Source of the DNA: an uncultured Carnobacterium sp.
GTDB lineage: Bacteria; Bacillota; Bacilli; Lactobacillales; Aerococcaceae
Reading direction: 5' to 3'
Length of the DNA stretch: 11,760 nt
NCBI GenBank assembly: GCA_937923125.1
Contig: CALALK010000146.1
Location: 1-11,760, forward strand
In this document: positions 5,327-11,760 of the stretch, in pieces
How the letters are laid out: every line of letters starts with the position of its first letter
How positions within the stretch are numbered: position 1 is the first letter of the stretch
Program-made: the position numbers and the translations under genes
The notes under the pieces: model-generated
The model's database searches: none
Seen by the model: only the letters and a program-made list of their open reading frames with translations
What the model was told of the DNA's origin: nothing

Positions 5327-6347
5327 TTTGGCCGCAAAATTGGAGGATGAACCATTCCAATTGCATTTCTTTGATGCCGACGCTGGTTTTCAATGCGTAC
5401 TCGGTTTCGACTAATTGCTGGAAGGCTGCTTCCAATAATGGTGTTCCGTAGCGGCGGCATTGGTTCAGCGCGAGTTTGACGCGATACGGGTGCACTGCGA
5501 GTGTCTTTTGAATTTCGGGTTCTTGGTAGCCGGCTTTTTTCAAATACGACACTTGAAGCAATAGGCGGAATTGGCCTAATAGAATCGCGTTCATTTTGAT
5601 TGGGTCTTCTTTTTGCAATAACATGTCATGATAAATTTGAAGGGCACGTTTGCTGTCTTTGTTCAGGATGGCTTCTCCAAAATCAAAGATGCTTTGTTCC
5701 AAGGTTTTAGCCACTAATGCCTCGACCGTTTCAAGTCGAATGGAATACGTTCCAATTTCGGCAACCATTAATTTATCCAGTTCTTTCATACAAGTGGTCA
5801 GCGAGTATTGTGTCTTGAGGAGTAAGGTGTTTAACGCCTCTTCTTGAATGCCATATTGTTGCGAACGTAAATAGTCCTTGATGTATTGTCTCACATCGCG
5901 TTCTGAGAGTTCGCTCGCATCGAGTAGAACGGCAACCTTCTTCAACTGTTTCACGATTTTCTTACGTTGGTCCAACTTTTCATACGGCGCAAAGAAAACC
6001 ATCACCGAACTGTCCATCGGATTTTCTAAATACGCTTGAAGGCGGTCTAACTGATGGTCGATGGATTTCTTTTCCTTCTCCCCTGTTAAAAACGTTGGAT
6101 TATCAATCATGACCAATCTGCGGTCTCCAAAAAATGGCACAGATTCCGCATCTTGAACCGCGGTTTGAACGGACACTTCATCCATATTGAATCGTCCCAC
6201 GTTCAAGTCTTGATCTTCAGGAGCGACAATGGTGTCCAAAAATACTTTACGCGCAAGCTCTTGTAAGTACGGTTCTTTCCCTTGAACGAGATAAACCAGA
6301 CTGACTTGCCCTTTTTTAATTCGATTGAGCTGTTTCTCAAATTCCAT
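5316..6347 (-). CDS. holA: DNA polymerase III subunit delta (HolA)
   Basis: HolA is the clamp-loader wrench that opens the sliding clamp during replication. The 343-residue product has the family layout. The N-terminal beta strand VSLVYLVQGKEPYLQELARK (15-34) is the usual opening, and unlike gamma/tau it lacks a working Walker A motif. A segment around 70-80 (VPFFGDRRLVMIDNP) is the typical SLPFF..RRLVV..NP match. A middle helical domain and a C-terminal collar domain end in LKTSVGIKEMQLEWFILQF. The ATG has AGGAGGCG 5 bases upstream. It follows comEC by 47 bases without a terminator. The comEC-holA order is common in Firmicutes. Confidence 0.96.
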   Translation of the reverse strand: MEFEKQLNRIKKGQVSLVYLVQGKEPYLQELARKVFLDTIVAPEDQDLNVGRFNMDEVSVQTAVQDAESVPFFGDRRLVMIDNPTFLTGEKEKKSIDHQLDRLQAYLENPMDSSVMVFFAPYEKLDQRKKIVKQLKKVAVLLDASELSERDVRQYIKDYLRSQQYGIQEEALNTLLLKTQYSLTTCMKELDKLMVAEIGTYSIRLETVEALVAKTLEQSIFDFGEAILNKDSKRALQIYHDMLLQKEDPIKMNAILLGQFRLLLQVSYLKKAGYQEPEIQKTLAVHPYRVKLALNQCRRYGTPLLEAAFQQLVETEYALKTSVGIKEMQLEWFILQFCGQRTL

Positions 6348-6394
6348 TTTTTCGCCTCCTGTTGTTTTAGTTTATCTTGAAAACGAGTCTTTGT

Positions 6395-8722
6395 CTATTG
6401 TTTCAATTCTTTTTTCCGTTTCGTAAGCCTTGTTGTGACTTCTAATTTTTCGCGGGTAAACCGAAGCCGAATTTGCCCGTCTTGGTCCGTCCGGAAAATG
6501 ATAGCGCCAGTAGCTTTCAAGCGCGCCAAAGTCTCTGGACTGGGATGCCCATAGTGATTGTGCTTCCCACACGATATGAACGCGAGTCTTGGCTGAACGA
6601 GTTTGAGCAGCGCCTCGCCACTCGATGTCCTGCTCCCGTGATGCCCCGCTTTAAGGATAGAGAACTGCAAGTTTGGATGTGCGTGGGCGACAGCCTCTTC
6701 TACCTTTTCGGAAGCATCGCCCGTCAGAAGAATGGTCTGCTTCATCACCGTGACAAGCGCCAGTATCGAGTCTTCGTTTTCCGCATGAGACAAACCTTTT
6801 GGCCACAGCACCTTCCACGTCGTCTCATTCCATTTCCACTCGTCTCCTGCTAGTACCAACCGCCACTGAATCTTTGGATATTTCTTTTTCATTTCCTGCA
6901 TCAGTGGAATCTTCTCCATCCCTTTCCCGATAATGAGTTGATGGATATTGATGTGCTTTGCGATGGTTTTTAAGTTTCCGACATGATCTTCGTCCCCGTG
7001 CGAGAGCATCACTTGCGAGAGCTCTGAGAGCCCCTCTGCTTGCAAGGCGGGAACAACCGTCGTAATTCCTTGGTCTTTTTTCTTTCTGTGCCTCCATGCC
7101 TCTTTCTGTTTAAAATCCGAGAGTCCACCCGTATCGATAAGTGTCGCCTGATTCCACCCTGGCGCTAAAAGAAGGATGGAGTCCCCTTGCCCAACGTCCA
7201 CCATCACGAGTTCCGTTCCCCAGTGATACGGCACTTCCATCAATAGCGCTAAAATGGCTAGTACCCCTAGGACGCCTTTTTTCATCGTCATCTTTCGTCG
7301 CTCGAATAAAATTCCTATAGCAATTAGAATCGTAAGATAGAGAACGACTTCCCACTTGTCCCAAATTCCCAGTGTGAATTTTGTAAAGGACAACTGCTGG
7401 CAAAACGTGAGGAGATGGGTGATGCCAGAGAGAACCACTTCTCCAACGCTTGTGAGAAGCCCTATTAGCGGAACAAAACCAAATAGTACCGCGAATAAAT
7501 AGGCTGTTAGTAATGGAAATAGCAGCATCTCAAACAGTATCGAAAAGAGCGCAGTCAAAAGAATACTCAGTGCGTTCCAATAAAAGAAATACTGGCACAG
7601 AAGCGGTAACGCAATAAGACTCATCCCAATCGGCACCCACACATTGGCACGAATGCGCGGTAAGACGGCGCGTTGCCATTTCGAGAGAAAAATAATAATG
7701 GCCGTTAGTCCATAACTGAGTTGAAAGGCTACATTTAAAAGAAAACCTGGCCAAACGAGAATGGAAGCAATCGCCATCCAGAGAAGGCAGTCCATCTGTG
7801 TACTCCCCCGTTTTTTGATGAACGGTTTGGATAAGGAAGAAAACACCACCATTCCAATCGCACGGGTGCCACTTATATTCCAACCAATCACAAATCCGTA
7901 GAGCACTACAAATAACACCAATAACCCACGCGTTTTCTCTCTAGTAATGCCGCTTCGCCAAGAGAGCCGTTCGATGCAAGCGACCATTAAGGAGATATGT
8001 AATCCCGAAATCGCTAAGAGATGCAAGAGCCCCAGTTGCTTGTATTGCTCCCACTCTTCTTCGCTAAATCCCGTTCGGTCCGCTAAGAGTAAGGCTCCTG
8101 TATATTGTTTTATGCGGCTGTCTTTTTGAGCACGTACCACTTGCAACAACTGAAACCGAAGATGCTCCACAAAGCTCCAAAAACCTGGAACACTCTTCAT
8201 CCCACCATTCAATCGCTCCACCTTCAAAGCGTGCAGCACGCCAAGACTAAGATAATAATTCTTCGCATCAAAATTCCCTTTATTACGCGCGTGCTCGATT
8301 TCTTCAATGGTCCCTTCAACGGAAATTCGCACCACTTCACGTAACTGCAAGAAGGCTTGTTGCTCGGATTCTGATTCGAGTACGTAATAGAAGAACACTT
8401 TCTCGCGCTTCATTCCTGCTTCTAGTGTGGCCGTCCCCGTTACTAAATCCCCATTCACCTTCAACTGGTTCGGATTTAACACGAGTTGTCCATGTATCGC
8501 TTCCTCTAGTGTAAATGGCGGATGCGTCACTTCTCGTACATACAAAAACAACCGCAGCCCGACCGCTAAACATAACACAACACCGACCACTCTTTTCCAA
8601 CTCTCTTGCCCTCGTTTCCACGCCACAACCAATATGAATAAAGGGACAATCCACCAAGCGACTGCCCCTTCGAATACAACGATGCTAGACGCTACAAGCA
8701 CTGCTAGTATCCAGTAACTCAT
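6395..8722 (-). CDS. comEC: Competence DNA-uptake channel ComEC/Rec2
   Basis: ComEC is the membrane channel that brings one strand of incoming DNA into the cytoplasm. The 775-residue product has all family parts. Two N-terminal membrane helices (about 4-35 and 45-62) lead into an OB-fold-like extracellular region (about 70-170). The polytopic competence domain (about 200-475) contains HLLAISGLHISL (234-245). The C-terminal metallo-beta-lactamase-like domain has DVGQGDS (509-515), SHGDEDHVGN (574-583), LTGDAS (666-671), HHGSRTSS (694-701) and HNHYGHPSPE (721-730). The metal-binding set looks complete, consistent with the proposed nuclease that degrades the non-entering strand. Its ATG overlaps the comEA stop by four bases (ATGA), so the two are translationally coupled. 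No frameshift is seen, so the channel should be functional. Confidence 0.97.
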   Translation of the reverse strand: MSYWILAVLVASSIVVFEGAVAWWIVPLFILVVAWKRGQESWKRVVGVVLCLAVGLRLFLYVREVTHPPFTLEEAIHGQLVLNPNQLKVNGDLVTGTATLEAGMKREKVFFYYVLESESEQQAFLQLREVVRISVEGTIEEIEHARNKGNFDAKNYYLSLGVLHALKVERLNGGMKSVPGFWSFVEHLRFQLLQVVRAQKDSRIKQYTGALLLADRTGFSEEEWEQYKQLGLLHLLAISGLHISLMVACIERLSWRSGITREKTRGLLVLFVVLYGFVIGWNISGTRAIGMVVFSSLSKPFIKKRGSTQMDCLLWMAIASILVWPGFLLNVAFQLSYGLTAIIIFLSKWQRAVLPRIRANVWVPIGMSLIALPLLCQYFFYWNALSILLTALFSILFEMLLFPLLTAYLFAVLFGFVPLIGLLTSVGEVVLSGITHLLTFCQQLSFTKFTLGIWDKWEVVLYLTILIAIGILFERRKMTMKKGVLGVLAILALLMEVPYHWGTELVMVDVGQGDSILLLAPGWNQATLIDTGGLSDFKQKEAWRHRKKKDQGITTVVPALQAEGLSELSQVMLSHGDEDHVGNLKTIAKHINIHQLIIGKGMEKIPLMQEMKKKYPKIQWRLVLAGDEWKWNETTWKVLWPKGLSHAENEDSILALVTVMKQTILLTGDASEKVEEAVAHAHPNLQFSILKAGHHGSRTSSGEALLKLVQPRLAFISCGKHNHYGHPSPETLARLKATGAIIFRTDQDGQIRLRFTREKLEVTTRLTKRKKELKQ

Positions 8723-9351
8723 TGCGTCACAATCCTTTCTTGAAAGGACTCGAAGAGCTTCTTGCCTATACCGCGGACTTTCATCAAGTCTTCCTTCGTC
8801 TTGAACGAACCGTTCTTCTTGCGATACTCGATAATCGCTTCGGCTTTCTTCTCGCCGACTCCCTTCAATGTCTTCAGCTCTTCCACCGTTGCCGTATTAA
8901 TATTCACGTTTCCTTCTTTGGTGGCTTCTTTACTCGTTGCTCCTGCTGGAATTTCCGTAACTTCTTCTCCAACTTTCGGCACAACAATCACCATTTGATC
9001 TTCGACTCTTTGCGCTAAGTTCACTTTCTGGCTATCCGCCTCACCCGTCAATCCTCCTGCGGCATCGAGCGCGTCTTTTACACGGTCTCCAGCCTTCATT
9101 TGATAGACTCCCGGATTTTTCACCGCTCCTTTAATATCCACGAAAATGACTGTTTCCTGCGTCGTACTGACTTCTGTCTTTTCTGCCAGCACTGTCGTCT
9201 CTACCACTGCAATTTCTTCCACAGCCTCTTCTTTTTTAGAAAATAATCCTCCGACTCCCACTAATAAAAGAAGCACTCCACCAATGACAGCACCTTTGAC
9301 CGTCAAACTCCACGACTCCCATTTTTCTTTCCACTCATCAAAAAAAGCCAT
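8719..9351 (-). CDS. comEA: Competence DNA receptor ComEA
   Basis: ComEA binds double-stranded DNA outside the membrane and hands it to ComEC. From ATG 9351 the product is 210 residues. One membrane helix is at about 17-36 (VKGAVIGGVLLLLVGVGGLF). A charged linker leads to an SLBB-type domain at 67-126 (VDIKGAVKNPGVYQMKAGDR...VNLAQRVEDQMVIVVP). The C-terminal double helix-hairpin-helix DNA-binding domain is at about 148-208 (VNINTATVEELKTLKGVGEK, and VRGIGKKLFESF). A GTG at 9360 also opens the frame but lies inside the ribosome site AAGGAG (9365-9360); that site is 8 bases from the ATG, so 9351 is preferred. Unlike in Bacillus, no comEB lies between comEA and comEC. No ComX-type TACGAATA box is seen upstream. 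Confidence 0.96.
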   Translation of the reverse strand: MAFFDEWKEKWESWSLTVKGAVIGGVLLLLVGVGGLFSKKEEAVEEIAVVETTVLAEKTEVSTTQETVIFVDIKGAVKNPGVYQMKAGDRVKDALDAAGGLTGEADSQKVNLAQRVEDQMVIVVPKVGEEVTEIPAGATSKEATKEGNVNINTATVEELKTLKGVGEKKAEAIIEYRKKNGSFKTKEDLMKVRGIGKKLFESFQERIVTQ

Positions 9352-9410
9352 TTCTCTCACTCCTTAAAAAGATTTCTCCAATTAAAGATATGAGAAAAAT
9401 GACTCATTGG

Positions 9411-10454
9411 TTATAGATTTTTTAGAATTTCAATGGCTTCATCCAAAGTCTTCACAGGATAAATTTTAATATCTGTCCCTAACTTCGCAGCCGCTTCTTT
9501 GACTTCTTCGTAGTTCGATTTAATATCTGGATAACGAGCACGCATTTCGTCCGTGATTTCATCGTCTGGGGCTAAGAAAACCGTCGCACCTGCTTCAATC
9601 GCAGCCACTAATTTCTTATCAATCCCACCGATACGTCCAACCGTTCCATCTAATTCAATCGTTCCTGTTCCGGCAATATTATGTCCGTTTTTCAAATGAC
9701 TATTCGTAATTTGGTTATAAATTTCAAGCGTGAACATCAAACCACCTGAAGGGCCACTCACACCATGAGGGTCAAATTCAACGGATGGGTCAGAAGTGAC
9801 ATCTTCATCCACTTCCCCAGCAAACCCTAGACGGATACCACCCGTACGACTATTCATTTTCAACTGCGCGCTGATGGTTTTTGTTGCATTGTCACGTTTC
9901 ACCTGAAGAACTAGCGTATGTCCTGGTTCAAGGCCTGCTAAATAGTATCTTAACGCTTCAAAGCTCTCATCTGTATTCCCTGGGCTCTTACCATCAATCG
10001 TTTCGATAATATCCCCGACTTGTAACTTATCTCTGAAATTAGAGTTTTTATCCACACGTGTGACGAAAATCCCATTGACTTGTCGCTCGACCGTTTTCCC
10101 TGCCGCTTCAAAAGCAACTCGAACTGCTTTTGAACGTGCATTGCGCATACTAAATTCTTGTAAGGCATTGAATTCTTCTGGCGTATAATCTCCAAAAACT
10201 TCTTCAGACGGAACCATTTCGTGGTGCTTCAAGAACTTCTTAAAGTACGTTAAAACGGTCGCCTGCTCGACATACACCGTCAGCACCCTAAGAGAACCTG
10301 GATCCTCATCTTTTGCTCCACTAATCGTTAAAAATTGGGATACTTCTTCTGCAGTCCCTGGCGATTCAATCACATACGGGATTGGAATCATCGCAACAAT
10401 CGCTAATACAACGAAAATTAAGGCTGCAATAATAATCTTCTTAACCTTTGACAT
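9411..10454 (-). CDS. sepM: SepM/YlbL-family PDZ-Lon serine protease
   Basis: This is a membrane-anchored protease facing outward. The 347-residue product has an N-terminal membrane helix (6-26), a PDZ domain (about 122-198, with GIFVTRV and LQVGDIIETIDGK) and a Lon-type proteolytic domain (about 228-345). The catalytic pair is Ser236 in GPSGGLM and Lys281 in GGIDKKLVAA. In Streptococcus mutans SepM trims the competence-stimulating peptide; the Bacillus relative is YlbL. No pheromone gene is in this window, so the substrate here is unknown. The gene overlaps the end of coaD by 14 bases and has GAGGAG upstream. The rsmD-coaD-ylbL order is widely conserved, so location beside comEA/comEC does not by itself prove a competence role. 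Confidence 0.93.
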   Translation of the reverse strand: MSKVKKIIIAALIFVVLAIVAMIPIPYVIESPGTAEEVSQFLTISGAKDEDPGSLRVLTVYVEQATVLTYFKKFLKHHEMVPSEEVFGDYTPEEFNALQEFSMRNARSKAVRVAFEAAGKTVERQVNGIFVTRVDKNSNFRDKLQVGDIIETIDGKSPGNTDESFEALRYYLAGLEPGHTLVLQVKRDNATKTISAQLKMNSRTGGIRLGFAGEVDEDVTSDPSVEFDPHGVSGPSGGLMFTLEIYNQITNSHLKNGHNIAGTGTIELDGTVGRIGGIDKKLVAAIEAGATVFLAPDDEITDEMRARYPDIKSNYEEVKEAAAKLGTDIKIYPVKTLDEAIEILKNL

Positions 10455-10974
10455 CTGTTATCTCCTCATCCATTTTTATTGTGCGTTCAGGCGCATCTTT
10501 GTATTTTTCTTGTAAGGCATCGGCTACTACACTTGGAACAAACGGTGTTACGTCCCCTCCAAAACGAGCCAATTCCTTCATCATTGACGAACTTACAAAT
10601 CGGTACTCTTCTTTGCTGAGTAATAATACGGTTTCGACTTCGCCATTTTGAACACGGTTATGAGATGCAAGAGTCGCTTCATATTCAAAGTCAGTTGCGT
10701 TTCGAACGCCACGGACAAGAACGCTAGCTCCTAATTGTGCTGCAGCCTCTACAGTTAACCCTCCGCTTACGGCTACCACTCTGGCATTCGGTACATGCGC
10801 AATCACCTCTTCAACCAGTGATTTTCGCTCATCTAAAGAAAATAAATAATTTTTCTGAACATTATGCGATAAAACCACAATCACTTCATCGAAAAGCTCA
10901 CTGCTTCGCTCGATAATATCTAAATGCCCATTCGTAATCGGATCGAAGCTTCCTGCTACTACCGCTTTTCTCAT
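10441..10974 (-). CDS. coaD: Phosphopantetheine adenylyltransferase
   Basis: CoaD makes dephospho-CoA from 4'-phosphopantetheine and ATP, the penultimate step of coenzyme A synthesis. From ATG 10974 the product is 177 residues, opening with the family's AVVAGSFDPITNGHLDII; the nucleotidyltransferase TNGH motif is at 14-17. LVRGVRNATDFEYE (86-99) and the second ATP-binding motif, here VSSSMMKEL (127-135), are present. AGGAGG lies 6 bases upstream. An in-frame start at 11007 lies inside rsmD and adds 11 foreign residues, so it is rejected. The protein is about 12-15 residues longer than usual: the extra acidic tail (about 160-177) comes from reading through the start of the next gene. Confidence 0.96.
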   Translation of the reverse strand: MRKAVVAGSFDPITNGHLDIIERSSELFDEVIVVLSHNVQKNYLFSLDERKSLVEEVIAHVPNARVVAVSGGLTVEAAAQLGASVLVRGVRNATDFEYEATLASHNRVQNGEVETVLLLSKEEYRFVSSSMMKELARFGGDVTPFVPSVVADALQEKYKDAPERTIKMDEEITDVKG

Positions 10975-10975
10975 A

Positions 10976-11551
10976 TTAAGCCTCCTCTTCGCTGGATGAA
11001 CGGTCAAAGAACACTAGGGCTGTAATGCCGTACTCCACACGCTTATATTGCTCAAATTCTAAAATTCTCTCTGGAAGTTGCACTTCCTTATCCACCTCGC
11101 AGACAATCACGCAGTCTGGAGAAAGAAGGTTCAATTCTTGCAACTGCTCAATGTCCTTTACAATTTCTTGCAGGCGATATGGCGGATCCATAAACACCAA
11201 CTCGAACGGTTCAAACGCCGGATCGCTCGCAATGGTTTTGAGTCCTTGTTTGACATTTTGTCGTTTTAAATGAAATTGTTCGGGTGATTTTGTAATCTCA
11301 ATATTTTGCTCAATCGTCTTTTGTGCGAGGCGATTGTTCTCGAATAGAAACGCACGGTCCATCCCACGAGAGACAGCCTCGATGGCAACGGCTCCGCTTC
11401 CGCTGTACATGTCGAGCATGACTCCTCCGTCAAAATAACCGCCAAGAATATTGAAGAGCGATTCTTTTATCTTGTCAGTCGTCGGACGAGTATTTTGGCC
11501 CGGTACTGCCTTTAAGCGTCTTCCGCCAAATTCTCCTGAAATAATTCGCAC
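10976..11551 (-). CDS. rsmD: 16S rRNA (guanine966-N2)-methyltransferase RsmD
   Basis: RsmD methylates G966 of 16S rRNA with S-adenosylmethionine. The 191-residue product starts MRIISGEFGGRRLKAVPGQN and has TRPTTDKIKESLFNIL (21-36), both typical of the family. The cofactor loop is LDMYSGSGAVAIEAVSRG (46-63) and the catalytic DPPY is at 122-125. It starts with GTG, preceded by a perfect AAGGAGG at 8 bases. One base separates its stop from the coaD start. It is the first gene of the long operon, with a predicted extended -10 promoter at 11575-11583. Confidence 0.96.
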   Translation of the reverse strand: MRIISGEFGGRRLKAVPGQNTRPTTDKIKESLFNILGGYFDGGVMLDMYSGSGAVAIEAVSRGMDRAFLFENNRLAQKTIEQNIEITKSPEQFHLKRQNVKQGLKTIASDPAFEPFELVFMDPPYRLQEIVKDIEQLQELNLLSPDCVIVCEVDKEVQLPERILEFEQYKRVEYGITALVFFDRSSSEEEA

Positions 11552-11574
11552 AGTGCATTCCTCCTTATTCCACT

Positions 11575-11583
11575 ATAATACCA
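11575..11583 (-). promoter_or_regulatory. Predicted extended -10 promoter of the rsmD operon
   Basis: The minus strand reads TG-G-TATTAT from 11583 to 11575, without a clear -35 box. The layout resembles that of the uvrB promoter. The start would be near 11568, just before the ribosome site. Confidence 0.45.
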
Positions 11584-11652
11584 TATTTCAGCGCTTTTTC
11601 GTGAGTTTTTTATAAAATTAGTGGTGCATTGACTGAGCAAAGGATTTCTTTT

Positions 11653-11760
11653 GGTGCTTCTTGAGCGTTGGGTATGTGACGATGATTCGAATCCTTGCGG
11701 ATTTCTTTATAATAGCTGTAATGGGACAACGGTTCGAGCCTTTCGTCTCTCACCTCAAAA
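11653..11760 (+). repeat. Second, cut-off copy of the intergenic foldback element
   Basis: Segments shared in order with the copy at 4297-4677 are GGTGCTTCTTG (11653-11663; TGATGCTTCTTGG in copy 1), TTGGGTA (11668-11674), an 18-base exact match AATCCTTGCGGATTTCTT (11690-11707 and 4365-4382), and CAACGG(T/C)TCGAGCC (11727-11740 and 4451-4464), then GTCTCTC(A/G)CC (11745-11754 and 4468-4477). The pieces between differ in length. The right arm, if present, lies outside the window. The 69 bases between this repeat and the rsmD promoter are AT-rich with no feature I can support. Confidence 0.7.

Noticed and set aside
5293..5460. In-frame N-terminal extension of the antitoxin
   Set aside because: It runs antiparallel in sense to no known domain and lies within holA in another frame; the ATG at 5292 has a good ribosome site and gives the family's usual start.
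9352..9411. Competence box or terminator between sepM and comEA
   Set aside because: There is no TACGAATA-like box; the CCAAT/ATTGG and GAG/CTC arms form only a weak hairpin that lacks a T-run in the right place.
10975..11007. Longer coaD start at 11007
   Set aside because: It lies inside rsmD, lacks a ribosome site, and adds residues absent from CoaD proteins.

Overview
The window reads as an ordinary chromosomal segment of a low-to-moderate GC Firmicute, most likely a member of the Lactobacillales. The grounds are strong AGGAGG-type ribosome sites, the order rsmD-coaD-ylbL/sepM-comEA-comEC-holA with a divergent rpsT, and competence genes without comEB, as in streptococci and enterococci. 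A Carnobacteriaceae or Granulicatella-like host is plausible, but the sequence alone does not prove it. All main genes are intact, with no integrase, transposase, phage gene, CRISPR array, tRNA or rRNA.

Layout from left to right. (1) Positions 1-57 look like the last 18 codons of a plus-strand gene. It converges on asd across two hairpins, the second being a bidirectional terminator. (2) A minus-strand group of uvrB, a YjbR/MmcQ-like gene and asd occupies 192-3862. It starts at an extended -10 promoter, and asd appears to have a second promoter of its own. (3) rpsT (ribosomal protein S20) is transcribed divergently from uvrB and starts with TTG. (4) Positions 4297-4677 hold a large imperfect inverted repeat that includes the rpsT terminator. 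Part of it recurs at the right edge of the window (11653-11760). (5) A long minus-strand operon runs from 11551 down to a strong terminator at 4755-4800: rsmD, coaD, a SepM/YlbL-type PDZ-Lon protease, comEA, comEC, holA, a lone RelB-like antitoxin and a membrane-anchored protein with an L7/L12-like tail.

Functionally the long operon joins housekeeping genes (16S rRNA methylation, coenzyme A synthesis, clamp-loader delta subunit) to DNA uptake. ComEA binds incoming DNA, ComEC forms the channel, and the SepM-type protease is, in its characterised relatives, a processor of competence pheromone. Four starts differ from the longest open frames: rpsT at TTG 4036, comEA at 9351, coaD at 10974 and the antitoxin at 5292.

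The least ordinary items are the foldback element with its partly covarying second copy, the L7/L12-tailed membrane protein, and the antitoxin with no toxin beside it. I see no convincing new multi-gene system.
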